Source of the DNA: Eisenbergiella tayi
Lineage (GTDB): Bacteria > Bacillota > Clostridia > Lachnospirales > Lachnospiraceae
Reading direction: 5' to 3'
DNA: 64,000 nucleotides
NCBI RefSeq assembly: GCF_001881565.1
Contig: NZ_MPDJ01000003.1
Span: 553,679 to 617,678 of the forward strand
A program made the translations under genes and the position numbers. Each line of letters opens with the position of its first letter. The stretch's first letter is position 1. Below, piece after piece: positions 6,296 to 14,600 of this stretch. The notes under the pieces were generated by a model. That model did not search any database. It was given only the letters and a program-made list of their open reading frames with translations, and had not been told where the DNA came from.

Positions 6296-8357
6296 AATAC
6301 CTTTTCCGGAGGAAATCACGCATCTGGCCCGGATAAATGCCATTCTGGAAAAGGCGCTGGACAAAGCGGAGAATTCTGTGGGACAGCTGGAAAGAGAATA
6401 CCGGGATGCAAAGCGTTATATGGCCGACAATCGGGGAGAAATAGATCCCGACGAAATGTTCCAGAACGAGCTGCTGCTGAAGCAGACGGACAGGACAGGC
6501 GCCTTTGCCGCGGAGGGCAGAAACCGGCTGGTACGGCTGAAGGAGTCTCCGTATTTCGCCAGAATCGATTTTCTGGAAGAGGGAAGCAGCCATGCGGAAA
6601 CCTACTATATCGGCCGTTTCGCTTTTCAGTATGACAGGGAACCCTTGATTTTTGATTGGAGGGCTCCTGTGGCAGGGCTTTTCTATGATTTTGAAAATGG
6701 CCCTGCAGGCTTTGAAGCGCCGGCGGGATATATCGGCGGCGAACTCACCGGAAAAAGACAGTTTAAAATTACGGCAGGGGTGTTGGAATATGCACTGGAA
6801 AGCTCCGGAAATGTCCGGGATGAGGTGCTGTTAAAAGAATTGAACCATACTTCGGATGAAAAAATGAAATCCATCATTTCCACCATTCAGAAGGAGCAGA
6901 ACCGGATCATCCGCAATGAAAAGGCGGAAACACTCATTATCCAGGGAGCGGCGGGTTCCGGGAAGACCTCCATTGCCCTGCACAGGATCGCCTATCTGCT
7001 GTACCGCTTCCAGGACCGGCTCCATTCCCGTGAAGTGATGATTCTTTCGCCCAATAAGGTCTTTGGGGATTACATATCCAATGTCATACCTGAGCTGGGG
7101 GAAGAACCCATATCCGGGACGAGCCTGTCGGATATTGCACATCATCAGCTGGAAAAGGTCATCGGCTTTCTGCCGGAAGAGGATCCCCTTAAGAAAATGG
7201 GTAAAGGCCGGGCGGAACGGATACGGTTCAAGTCTTCTATGAGATTCCTGCGGCTTATAAATGAATATAAAATACAACTGCCCTATGCTGTTTTTTCGCC
7301 GGAAGAATACTGTTTCGGAGTATTTCATGTAACAAAAGAATGGATCCGTGCCCGTTTCCTTGCCTATGACGGACAGCCGGTGAAACGGCGGCTGGAACTG
7401 GCCGCGGAGGATATCCTGGAACGTCTGCGGACGGAGAATATAAGGGAAGAGACCCTTCCAAGGTCAGCGCAGATCAGAAAGAGCCTGGAAGCCATGCTTA
7501 TTATCAAAAATCCTCTGGCTGTTTATAAGGATTTTTATGTCAAAATGGGAATTGCGGATTTTTTTGTAATGCCCGCGGCTAAAACTCTGGCATGGGAGGA
7601 TGTCTGTCCGTTTCTGTACCTTTACGGCGCTTTTGAAGGCTTTCGGGAAAATGGTATTACTAAGCATCTGGTTATTGACGAAATGCAGGATTATACGCCG
7701 GTACAATTTGCGGTTCTTAACGAGATGTTCCGCTGCCCCAAGACGATACTGGGGGATTTCGGACAGTTTATCAATCCCAACCATCTTCATACATTGAAGG
7801 ATATACGAAGCCTTTACAAAAATGCGGAATTTGTCATGCTGAATAAAAGCTATCGCTCCACATGGGAAATTATCCGGTTTGCCAAAAGAATATGTCCCAA
7901 TGATCTGATAGAACCTGTGGAACGGCACGGAGAGGAACCGGATGTGATTTGCTGCGCGGACAGGAAGGAGGAGATAAGGCAGATTAAGAAGGAAATACAC
8001 CGTTTTGCTGCGGGGCCGAATGCCTCCATGGGAATCCTTATGAGAACCAATGAAGAGGCGGAAAGGATGGCAGAGCTTCTTTCGGAGGACTGTGAAGTGA
8101 ACCGGATTGCACCGGAAAGTACGGCTTTTGTCAACGGAGTGTCCATAGCTTCGATTCAGATGTCTAAAGGGTTGGAATTTGATGAAGTAATCGTTCCGGA
8201 TGTGGCTCAGGACACTTATCGGACGGAGAAGGACCGGGGACTGCTTTATATTGCCTGTACACGGGCAATGCACAGACTGACGGTTATGTACGCGGGAGAG
8301 AGATCGAAGCTGCTGGCCGGGGAGGGAGAATCCCTCCGCCGACCTGAGAAACTGTAG
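6282..8357 (+). CDS. helD: HelD-like UvrD-family ATPase/helicase
   Basis: A 691-residue superfamily 1 ATPase. The N-terminus is a long charged coiled coil (residues ~8-50), followed by Walker A 'GAAGSGKTSIALHR' near residue 222 and 'LSPNKVFGDYISNVIPELGE', which is typical of HelD. A central insertion, then 'VIDEMQDYTPVQ' (Walker B) near 465, 'LNKSYRSTWEI', and C-terminal 'ASIQMSKGLEFDEVIV' and 'LYIACTRAMHRL' follow. HelD removes stalled RNA polymerase from DNA in Gram-positive bacteria. The true start is the ATG at 6282 with GGAGGGAG upstream; the frame open from 6207 lies inside the AraC gene. Confidence 0.85.
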   Translation: MEENKIPFPEEITHLARINAILEKALDKAENSVGQLEREYRDAKRYMADNRGEIDPDEMFQNELLLKQTDRTGAFAAEGRNRLVRLKESPYFARIDFLEEGSSHAETYYIGRFAFQYDREPLIFDWRAPVAGLFYDFENGPAGFEAPAGYIGGELTGKRQFKITAGVLEYALESSGNVRDEVLLKELNHTSDEKMKSIISTIQKEQNRIIRNEKAETLIIQGAAGSGKTSIALHRIAYLLYRFQDRLHSREVMILSPNKVFGDYISNVIPELGEEPISGTSLSDIAHHQLEKVIGFLPEEDPLKKMGKGRAERIRFKSSMRFLRLINEYKIQLPYAVFSPEEYCFGVFHVTKEWIRARFLAYDGQPVKRRLELAAEDILERLRTENIREETLPRSAQIRKSLEAMLIIKNPLAVYKDFYVKMGIADFFVMPAAKTLAWEDVCPFLYLYGAFEGFRENGITKHLVIDEMQDYTPVQFAVLNEMFRCPKTILGDFGQFINPNHLHTLKDIRSLYKNAEFVMLNKSYRSTWEIIRFAKRICPNDLIEPVERHGEEPDVICCADRKEEIRQIKKEIHRFAAGPNASMGILMRTNEEAERMAELLSEDCEVNRIAPESTAFVNGVSIASIQMSKGLEFDEVIVPDVAQDTYRTEKDRGLLYIACTRAMHRLTVMYAGERSKLLAGEGESLRRPEKL

Positions 8358-8377
8358 TATGATGCAGCCATGCGGAA

Positions 8378-9016
8378 TCAGAAAATGTTCCATATGGGGA
8401 AATGGAAGGTGGGGATTCCTGTGGAATAGGGGGCTATGTCGTATTGCTGGAAGTAAAGGATGCCGTTATATGGCTCCAGATAGAAATTAGCCAGATTCAG
8501 GTTTTCCCTTATTAAAAACTCGTAGTTGTCAAAATAAGTATCGGGATTTTCCTGCTGTCTCTCGGCTATTTGATGGGTGATGTTTTTCTGCAGCTTACAC
8601 AGGGAATCCGGGGTGAGAGGATATACGTCGCCAAGCTGAAGCAGCGTGCAGTTCCTTAAATTCCATGTGTTTGAGGTACGTTTTGTACCGCCGTGGGCTC
8701 CGCCGGTATAGGTGTAGGTGTCTGTGTACAGGCTTAAAATGCATTTTTCATTATAAGTCACTGTGAAATCGATGATAAATTCGTAGCTGTTGAAGGGATG
8801 GGCCTGCGTATCCTTTGCGTTTTCAAGGGCTTGTTGGTATAATATAGTGCGGCAGTAGTTTTCACTGTTTTTCGCTTCCCTGTAATAAAAATCGTTGATG
8901 CTCTGTACGGAGCAGAACGAGGAAGAAATGCAGGGATAGTTGATTTTGTAGGTGAGAACGGGGGTATCTTCATCGTATAGGGTGTCCTCTAAGGTGGTTT
9001 TATAATATGTCTGCAT
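8378..9016 (-). CDS. DUF3298-domain protein
   Basis: A 212-residue protein whose central part reads 'YTYTGGAHGGTKRTSNTWNL', the signature of DUF3298/DUF4163 domains also found in the extracellular part of the anti-sigma factor RsiV. Here there is no signal peptide or membrane segment, so it is a free-standing, probably cytoplasmic version. The upstream ribosome site is weak (CCCGGATGAT region). It converges on the HelD-like gene with 20 bases between stops. Function is unknown; in RsiV this domain binds lysozyme, which is not evidence for this protein. Confidence 0.72.
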   Translation of the reverse strand: MQTYYKTTLEDTLYDEDTPVLTYKINYPCISSSFCSVQSINDFYYREAKNSENYCRTILYQQALENAKDTQAHPFNSYEFIIDFTVTYNEKCILSLYTDTYTYTGGAHGGTKRTSNTWNLRNCTLLQLGDVYPLTPDSLCKLQKNITHQIAERQQENPDTYFDNYEFLIRENLNLANFYLEPYNGILYFQQYDIAPYSTGIPTFHFPIWNIF

Positions 9017-9120
9017 AATATCATCCGGGGATTTTGATTATTAGTAATATATGCGGTGGAGAGGGAAAATGATAAGCTTTATTTTGGAATGGGAATTGTA
9101 AGGGAAGAGGGGGATAAGGT

Positions 9121-9300
9121 ATGGATCGGTTTGTAAGAGTTTACAGTCAGGGAATCGTTGATGCGGTTGAAATATGGGTTGATATGGAAACGGGGGTTAA
9201 TTATATGTGGCGTAAGGCGGCTAATGCCGGAGGGCTGACACCGCTTTTGGATGAGAACGGGAATGTGGTGGTTACGAAGGGCGGGGATGGACGTCAGTGA
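9121..9300 (+). CDS. DUF6440-family small protein
   Basis: A 59-residue protein (MDRFVRVYSQGIVDAVEIWV...), with the core 'VDMETGVNYMW' and 'GGLTPLLDENGNVVV' that defines DUF6440, a widespread small protein of unknown function in Clostridia and their phages. An AG-rich stretch (GGAAGAGGGGGATAAGGT) precedes the ATG. It stands alone between a minus-strand DUF3298 gene and the TetR gene. A weak hairpin (9354-9383, CGGCAT/ATGCCG) followed by CTTTTCT may terminate it. Confidence 0.7.
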   Translation: MDRFVRVYSQGIVDAVEIWVDMETGVNYMWRKAANAGGLTPLLDENGNVVVTKGGDGRQ

Positions 9301-9461
9301 GTGGCAGCTTGTCTTAAGGGTTTCTGTAACGAGAAAATAGTTTTCTTATTAATCGGCATGATCCAATTACACGGGTTATGCCGCTTTTCTATGGGGATAA
9401 GAATGAAGTATCAAAAATAAGCAAAGAGAAAAGCTGAATGGATATGTTATTAAAAGATCTC

Positions 9462-9503
9462 TTGACATGCATTGCATGTTATGCAACAATAGTTGCATAA
9501 CAT
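9462..9503 (+). promoter_or_regulatory. TetR promoter with perfect 12+4+12 operator
   Basis: TTGACA at 9462-9467 is followed by a perfect inverted repeat, ATGTTATGCAAC (9476-9487), AATA, GTTGCATAACAT (9492-9503). The operator covers the spacer, -10 region (AACAAT, 9485-9490) and start site of the TetR gene, so self-repression is expected. Confidence 0.8.
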
Positions 9504-9531
9504 TTGTTTTTTATAAAAGTGAGGTGAAAAT

Positions 9532-10119
9532 ATGCCGCCCAAAGCAAAAATATCGAAGGAAATGATTTTGGATACTGTATTGGACATTACAAGACAGGCA
9601 GGATTTGATGCTGTAAATGCGAGAAGCATTGCAGACAAGCTGCAGTGCTCAACACGCCCGATTTTTACCTGTTATAAAAATATGGATGAATTAAAGTGTG
9701 AATTCCTTGATTTTGCCTTTGAATTTTATAATCAGTATGTTGCTGATTACAGAGCATCCGTAAATACAGATTCTTGCCTGATTCTTCCTTTGTCATATAT
9801 TGCGTTCGCCAGAGACGAAACAAATTTGTTTAAACTGCTTTTTATTAATGATATGGATTTGGATATGACAGAGGCAAAGGATTTTTATAAGGAAGTGGGA
9901 AATGAAGAAAAGGCAAAGATTTTTTCAGACAGCATTGGAGTTGAATGGGAACGCGGAAAAGCCATATTTTTAGATCTGTTCCTTTATACACATGGCATTG
10001 CGGTCTTAACAGCGACCGGAAAACTGACATTTGACCGAAATAATGTTGAAAAAATGCTGAAGAATTTACTTTCTGCTTTTATAAAACAGGAAAAGCCGGA
10101 TTGGGAATTTTTTGCTTAA
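9532..10119 (+). CDS. TetR-family transcriptional regulator
   Basis: A 195-residue regulator with N-terminal DNA-binding domain (residues ~5-50, 'ARSIADKLQCSTRPIFTCYK') and an all-helical ligand domain with the TetR_C_33-like 'AFARDETNLFKLLFINDMD' segment near residue 83. GTGAGGTG lies before the ATG. The perfect 28-base operator in its own promoter predicts tight autorepression. The downstream SAM methyltransferase starts 39 bases after the stop and has no promoter of its own that I can see, so both genes likely form a small inducible operon. Confidence 0.88.
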   Translation: MPPKAKISKEMILDTVLDITRQAGFDAVNARSIADKLQCSTRPIFTCYKNMDELKCEFLDFAFEFYNQYVADYRASVNTDSCLILPLSYIAFARDETNLFKLLFINDMDLDMTEAKDFYKEVGNEEKAKIFSDSIGVEWERGKAIFLDLFLYTHGIAVLTATGKLTFDRNNVEKMLKNLLSAFIKQEKPDWEFFA

Positions 10120-10158
10120 TGATACTTTTCAACTACTTTAAACCGAAGGAGCAGTAAT

Positions 10159-10950
10159 ATGAAAACAAATCCGTATTTAATTGATTTTTACAATAATTAT
10201 GATGAAGACAGCCGTCTGGCGTTAAAAAGCGGGTCGGTGGAATTCCTTACCACCATGCGTTATATAGAGAAATATATAAACCTGAGTGCCCGTGTGCTGG
10301 AAATTGGTGCGGGAACGGGACGGTATTCCCATGCACTGGCACGCCGGGGATACGCTGTTGATGCGGTGGAATTGGTGGAGCATAACATTGAGGTATTCCG
10401 AAAAAATACCTTATCAACTGAAAATATAACGATTACCCAGGGCAATGCTTTGGATTTATCTGCTTTCCCGGATAATGAATATGATATTACGTTGCTGTTG
10501 GGGCCGCTGTATCATCTTTATAGCAAAGAGGATAAAAGACAGGCCCTGGGTGAAGCGATTCGCGTTACAAAACCGGGCGGCTGTATTTTTGCAGCCTATG
10601 TTATTTCCGATGGCTGCCTTCTGGATGAAGGATTCCGGCGGGGAAATATCAATGTTGCGGAATATATTGAAAAGGGGCTGATTGACGCCGAAACATTCGC
10701 TGCAAAATCGGAGCCAAAGGATTTGTTTGAACTTGTGCGTAAAGAAGATATTGACGATTTGATGTCTGTGTTTCCGACAGCACGCTTACACTATGTCGCA
10801 GCAGACGGCTGTGCTTTGTTTATGCGTGAAGTGATTGATGAAATGGAGGATGATACCTTTGAATTATATTTGAAATATCATTTTGCCGTTTGTGAACGGG
10901 TTGATTTGGCCGGTATTACAAGCCATGCGCTGGATATATTTAAGAAGTGA
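10159..10950 (+). CDS. Class I SAM-dependent methyltransferase
   Basis: A 263-residue enzyme. SAM-binding motif I is 'VLEIGAGTGRYSHALARRGY' near residue 46, followed by the acidic loop 'VDAVELVEHNIE', motif 'GNALDLSAFPDNEYDITLLL' and post-motif 'GEAIRVTKPGGCIFAAYV' (Methyltransf_11 pattern). AAGGAGCAG precedes the ATG. No target can be assigned; as the only partner of an autoregulated TetR repressor it may modify a small molecule, for example an antibiotic or signal that also acts as inducer. A short CCCTG/CAGGG hairpin follows the stop. Confidence 0.85.
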   Translation: MKTNPYLIDFYNNYDEDSRLALKSGSVEFLTTMRYIEKYINLSARVLEIGAGTGRYSHALARRGYAVDAVELVEHNIEVFRKNTLSTENITITQGNALDLSAFPDNEYDITLLLGPLYHLYSKEDKRQALGEAIRVTKPGGCIFAAYVISDGCLLDEGFRRGNINVAEYIEKGLIDAETFAAKSEPKDLFELVRKEDIDDLMSVFPTARLHYVAADGCALFMREVIDEMEDDTFELYLKYHFAVCERVDLAGITSHALDIFKK

Positions 10951-10992
10951 GTCTGTTTATCCCTGTTTTCAGGGAATTTGGGCAAAACAAAA

Positions 10993-11063
10993 AGCAGATA
11001 GCGGGAATCGAACCCGTCTCTCCAGCTTGGGAAGCTAGCGTTCTACCGATGAACTATATCTGC
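10993..11063 (-). tRNA. tRNA-Gly (anticodon CCC)
   Basis: The minus strand folds into a complete cloverleaf: acceptor GCAGATA/TATCTGC, D-arm, anticodon stem CTAGC/GCTGG with loop TTCCCAA (anticodon CCC), and T-arm ACGGG-TTCGATT-CCCGC (first pair A-C). CCA is not encoded: the sequence after the discriminator is a T-rich run, which also acts as terminator. A promoter is seen just upstream. No integrase lies nearby, so there is no sign that it serves as an attachment site here. Confidence 0.92.
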
Positions 11064-11072
11064 ATGTATTAG

Positions 11073-11101
11073 AGTATATCATAAGGTTTAAAATTTGAAA
11101 A
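11073..11101 (-). promoter_or_regulatory. tRNA-Gly promoter
   Basis: On the minus strand TTTTCA (11096-11101), 17 bases, TATACT (11073-11078). The predicted start lies a few bases before the mature tRNA 5' end at 11063. Confidence 0.55.
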
Positions 11102-11150
11102 GAGGGAATTTATTATCCGAATATAAATGAATGATAAAAAATATACAGAC

Positions 11151-11191
11151 AAACAGGAGCTGCTTCCATCATTAGCCCGCAGCGCCTGTTT
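11151..11191 (-). terminator. Terminator after the HAD phosphatase gene
   Basis: Thirteen-base arms AAACAGGAGCTGC (11151-11163) and GCAGCGCCTGTTT (11179-11191) pair with one mismatch. On the minus strand the stem is followed by GTCTGTATATTTTTT. It lies 32 bases beyond the stop of the minus-strand HAD gene. Confidence 0.65.
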
Positions 11192-11222
11192 TGACTGGCA
11201 ATTGAGAGACATACCGCCCCTT

Positions 11223-12038
11223 CTACTGTATATTTGTTTTAACCGTACGCAGCACCTGCAGTACTCCGTCATTGATATTGGTATCTGCCACAAACCGGGT
11301 CAGGCTCTTGATTTCCTTTCGTGCATTGCCGATGGCATAGCTCTGATCCGCACGAAGCAGCATGCTTGCATCGTTCATATTGTCTCCAAAGGCCATGGTT
11401 TCACCGGGAGTTATTCCATACCGGTTCTGAAATTCGGAAAGGGCGATCCCTTTATCTGCATTGATGGGAGTGAAATTCATCCATTGCTTTCCGGCGCATA
11501 CCAGCTGCAGTTCTTTGTGACCGTGCCATTTCTGGTAAAGCCCCTGGTGTGCGATTTCCTCGGCTCTCGTGGGATGATACATTTCCACGCTGAGAATACC
11601 GTCATTAGCAGGCAGATCCTCAGGCATCCGTTTCAGCTTTTTAATATCCAGCTGGTACCCTTCCGTCAGCCAGCGGTAAAGTTCGTCGGCCCCTTCTTTA
11701 ACATACCCGTCCTTGACTGCGGAAATATAAGTAGTGCATCCGGGAAGAGCCTCAATCTCACGCACAATTTCTATAGCCAGTTCCCGGCGTATGGTATAAC
11801 AGGACAAAAGATTGCCGTGATAAATCGTACGCGCGCCGTTATCACAGATGAACAGAATATCATCAATTACCGGTGCAAACAATTTTTTCAGGCTGGAATA
11901 GGAACGGCCGGATACAGCGGCAAAAAGAATGCCATTTTTTTTCAAATGGCGTATCTGGGTAAAGTATTCCGGGTTCAGATCATGGCCTCCGTCCGGTACC
12001 AGAGTGCCGTCCACATCAGAACAAATTAATTTGAGCAT
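11223..12038 (-). CDS. Cof-type HAD phosphatase
   Basis: A 271-residue haloacid-dehalogenase phosphatase of the Cof/YidA group: motif I 'CSDVDGTLVP' (nucleophile Asp near residue 8), motif II 'AAVSGRSYSSL' (Ser), motif III Lys in 'INADKGIALSEF', motif IV 'FGDNMNDASML'. The C2-type cap lies between. It would remove phosphate from sugar phosphates or related metabolites in the cytoplasm. SD GGGAGG and a clear promoter (12092-12120) lie upstream, and a hairpin terminator follows, so it is transcribed alone. Confidence 0.9.
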   Translation of the reverse strand: MLKLICSDVDGTLVPDGGHDLNPEYFTQIRHLKKNGILFAAVSGRSYSSLKKLFAPVIDDILFICDNGARTIYHGNLLSCYTIRRELAIEIVREIEALPGCTTYISAVKDGYVKEGADELYRWLTEGYQLDIKKLKRMPEDLPANDGILSVEMYHPTRAEEIAHQGLYQKWHGHKELQLVCAGKQWMNFTPINADKGIALSEFQNRYGITPGETMAFGDNMNDASMLLRADQSYAIGNARKEIKSLTRFVADTNINDGVLQVLRTVKTNIQ

Positions 12039-12091
12039 GCAGAAAACCTCCCTCAGTCTTCTTAATGGAATTAACGGAAATTATATCGTTC

Positions 12092-12120
12092 ATTGTAGTC
12101 TGTATGGGAGAAAACGTCAA
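12092..12120 (-). promoter_or_regulatory. Promoter of the HAD phosphatase gene
   Basis: On the minus strand TTGACG (12115-12120), exactly 17 bases, TACAAT (12092-12097), a good sigma-A promoter about 55 bases before the start codon. Confidence 0.65.
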
Positions 12121-12304
12121 GAAAATATGGAAAAAAGAAGAGAGAAGCACATCGGAACGTCAGGAAAATGCCGTATGGAAAGGAATAAATAAAAGTTATC
12201 TTTATTTCTTTTTATATAAGGCTATGTTATTATTAATAAAGAGAAAAAGCAGGAAAACCGGCGGAAAATGACAGCCGGAAAAGGCTAAGGGAAAAGGAGA
12301 ACTC

Positions 12305-13204
12305 ATGCAGGATTTTCGGATGGAAACCTTTCTGGCAGTGTGCCGAAACCTGAATTATACGAAGGCAGCGGAAGAACTGTGCATTACACAGCCCGCGGTG
12401 TCACAGCATATCAGGCATTTGGAAGAATACTACGGAACACGGCTTTTTGTCAGCGAGGGAAAAAAGATGGTGCTTACGGAGGCTGGCCGCCTTCTGCAGA
12501 GCGCGGGCCTCACTATGCGCCACGATGAATACGCATTAAAGGAACTTATGGCCCGGGCCGGGGCGACAGAACGCAGCCTGCACATGGGCGCGACTATGAC
12601 AATCGGTGAGTTTGTCCTTCCGTCCATGCTCAGCAGATACATGCTCAGGGCGCCGGAGGCTTCCGTCCATGTTACGGTTGCCAATACGTCGGACCTTCTG
12701 GGGCTTATAGATGAAGGAAAACTGGATTTTGCACTGGTTGAAGGCTATTTTTCCCGCCAGGATTATGATTATCAGATTTACTCCACGGAAAAATATATTC
12801 CTATCGCAGGAGCCAGGTACCAGACCCGGGCGGGCATGAATGACAGCCGCAAGATCAGGACGGAGGATCTGCTCGGAGAAGCGCTTCTCATCAGAGAAAA
12901 AGGAAGCGGCACAAGGGAGGTCCTGGAACGCATACTGGAAGGAAAGAACCTGTCGGTAAGAGATTTCCGCAAGCTCCACGAAATCAACAATATCCACGTT
13001 ATGAAATATCTGGTGCAGGAAGGCCATGGGATTAGCTTCCTCTATGAAGCCGCCGTCCGGCAGGAACTGGATCAGGGCAGTATTCGGGAAATTCCGCTGA
13101 AGGATTTTAATGTGGAGCATGATTTTTATTTTGTATGGAGAAAAGGCAGTATTTTCGGCGGGGAATACAAAGAGATTTTTAAACAATTGAAGGATAAGGA
13201 ATGA
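12305..13204 (+). CDS. LysR-family transcriptional regulator
   Basis: A 299-residue regulator with the N-terminal winged helix ('NYTKAAEELCITQPAVSQHI', residues ~16-36) and a C-terminal effector domain ('EIPLKDFNVEHDFYFVWRKG'). AAAAGGAG lies upstream of the ATG. It is divergent from the HAD gene across about 265 bases and is followed after four bases by the RlmD-type methyltransferase gene, with which it may share a transcript. The effector and targets are unknown; the group resembles CysB/YeiE-like regulators. Confidence 0.87.
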   Translation: MQDFRMETFLAVCRNLNYTKAAEELCITQPAVSQHIRHLEEYYGTRLFVSEGKKMVLTEAGRLLQSAGLTMRHDEYALKELMARAGATERSLHMGATMTIGEFVLPSMLSRYMLRAPEASVHVTVANTSDLLGLIDEGKLDFALVEGYFSRQDYDYQIYSTEKYIPIAGARYQTRAGMNDSRKIRTEDLLGEALLIREKGSGTREVLERILEGKNLSVRDFRKLHEINNIHVMKYLVQEGHGISFLYEAAVRQELDQGSIREIPLKDFNVEHDFYFVWRKGSIFGGEYKEIFKQLKDKE

Positions 13205-13208
13205 GCAT

Positions 13209-14363
13209 ATGGAAAAGAAATGCGTAAATGAAAAAAAGTGCGGAAGCTGCAAATATCTGCACATGACCTATAAAGAACAGCTGAAGAAAAAAGAAGAATT
13301 TGTAAAGCATGAGCTGGAGAAATGCCCGGAACTGAAAGGGCATTTCAAACCGATTATCGGCATGGAAAATCCATGGAATTACAGGAATAAGGTAACCGCT
13401 GTTTTTGACAGAGACCGGAAAGGAAATCCGATTTCCGGAGTCTATCAGGAAGGCACGCACCGCGTGATCCCGGTAGAGAAATGTCTGATTGAGGACGAGC
13501 TTGCGGATAAGATTATCGGGACAATCCGCGGGATGCTGCGTTCTTTTAAAATCAAGGTTTATGATGAGGATACGGGCTATGGCCTGCTTCGCTATGTGCT
13601 GGTGAGAAGAGGCTTTGCCACCGGTGAGGTTATGGTGGTTCTTGTGACGGCCTCGCCGATTTTCCCTTCTAAGAGAAATTTTACCAATGCATTGCTGAAG
13701 GCTCATCCGGAAATCACAACAGTGGTACAGAATGTGAATAACCGTACGGACAGCTTGATTCTGGGGGATAAACAGCAGATTCTGTATGGGAAGGGATATA
13801 TTGAAGATATTCTCTGCGGCTGCAGATTCCGGATTTCTCCGGCGTCTTTCTATCAGATTAATCCGGTGCAAACGGAGAAGCTTTACAGTAAAGCGGTGGA
13901 GCTTGCAGGGCTGAGCGGGAAGGAAACCGTTATTGATGCTTACTGCGGTATTGGGACGATTGGGCTGATCGCGTCGAAGCATGCGAAGAATGTGATTTCG
14001 GTGGAACTGAATCCGGATGCGGTCAGGGATGCGATTGTTAATGCGAAGGTGAATGGGATTAAAAATGTGCGTTTTTATAAGGCGGATGCGGGGCGGTTTT
14101 TGACGCAGATGGCGGAAGAAGGGGCGAAGGCGGATGTGCTGCTGATGGATCCGCCGAGGAATGGGAGTTCGGAGGAATTCCTGCGCAGCGCGGCTTTGCT
14201 GGGGCCGGGGAAGATTGTGTATATTTCCTGTAATCCGGTGAGTTTGGGGAGAGATTTGGGAGTGCTGAAGAAGATGGGGTATCGGGCGGAGGAGTGTTGG
14301 ATGGTGGATATGTTTCCTTGGACTGCGCATTGCGAGGTTTGTGTGGAATTGTGTCGAAAATAG
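13209..14363 (+). CDS. rlmD: RlmD/TrmA-family RNA (uracil-C5) methyltransferase
   Basis: A 384-residue enzyme. The N-terminus 'CVNEKKCGSCKYL' has the closely spaced Cys residues of the Fe-S-binding RlmD/RumA group, but the usual N-terminal TRAM domain is absent (the family is often 450 or more residues). SAM motif 'VIDAYCGIGTIGLIASKHA' near residue 238, 'MDPPRNGSSEEF' and the catalytic Cys segment 'VYISCNPVSLGRDL' follow. It would methylate uracil in 23S rRNA. The last 450 bases use unusually G-rich codons compared with the first part. Confidence 0.82.
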   Translation: MEKKCVNEKKCGSCKYLHMTYKEQLKKKEEFVKHELEKCPELKGHFKPIIGMENPWNYRNKVTAVFDRDRKGNPISGVYQEGTHRVIPVEKCLIEDELADKIIGTIRGMLRSFKIKVYDEDTGYGLLRYVLVRRGFATGEVMVVLVTASPIFPSKRNFTNALLKAHPEITTVVQNVNNRTDSLILGDKQQILYGKGYIEDILCGCRFRISPASFYQINPVQTEKLYSKAVELAGLSGKETVIDAYCGIGTIGLIASKHAKNVISVELNPDAVRDAIVNAKVNGIKNVRFYKADAGRFLTQMAEEGAKADVLLMDPPRNGSSEEFLRSAALLGPGKIVYISCNPVSLGRDLGVLKKMGYRAEECWMVDMFPWTAHCEVCVELCRK

Positions 14364-14600
14364 ACGAGCTGGTATGAGTTAGCATAAGTGTTTATTTATG
14401 ATGTTAAGTTAAAACAATACTGTTTATAAGAAAAGTTTAATATGTGTTAATTTTAAATCACATATTTATATCTGAATAAAAAGAAAAATGACTTTGGATA
14501 AGTAGCAAATAGTTAGATAGATGTTTTGACCAGGTACAATTAAAAAGGTAAGGCTCATCATAGTAATTATTTAATAATAATCATATTGGAGGACTAAATT

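Noticed and set aside
10993..11063. tRNA-Gly as an integration site for a mobile element
   Set aside because: No integrase, no repeated tRNA 3' end and no element boundary was found nearby.
11127..12029. 300-codon plus-strand frame
   Set aside because: It is the exact antisense of the HAD phosphatase gene, whose motifs, promoter and terminator are clear.
13179..14330. 383-codon minus-strand frame rich in Arg, His and Pro
   Set aside because: Antisense shadow of the RlmD-type gene, with amino-acid composition typical of non-coding frames.
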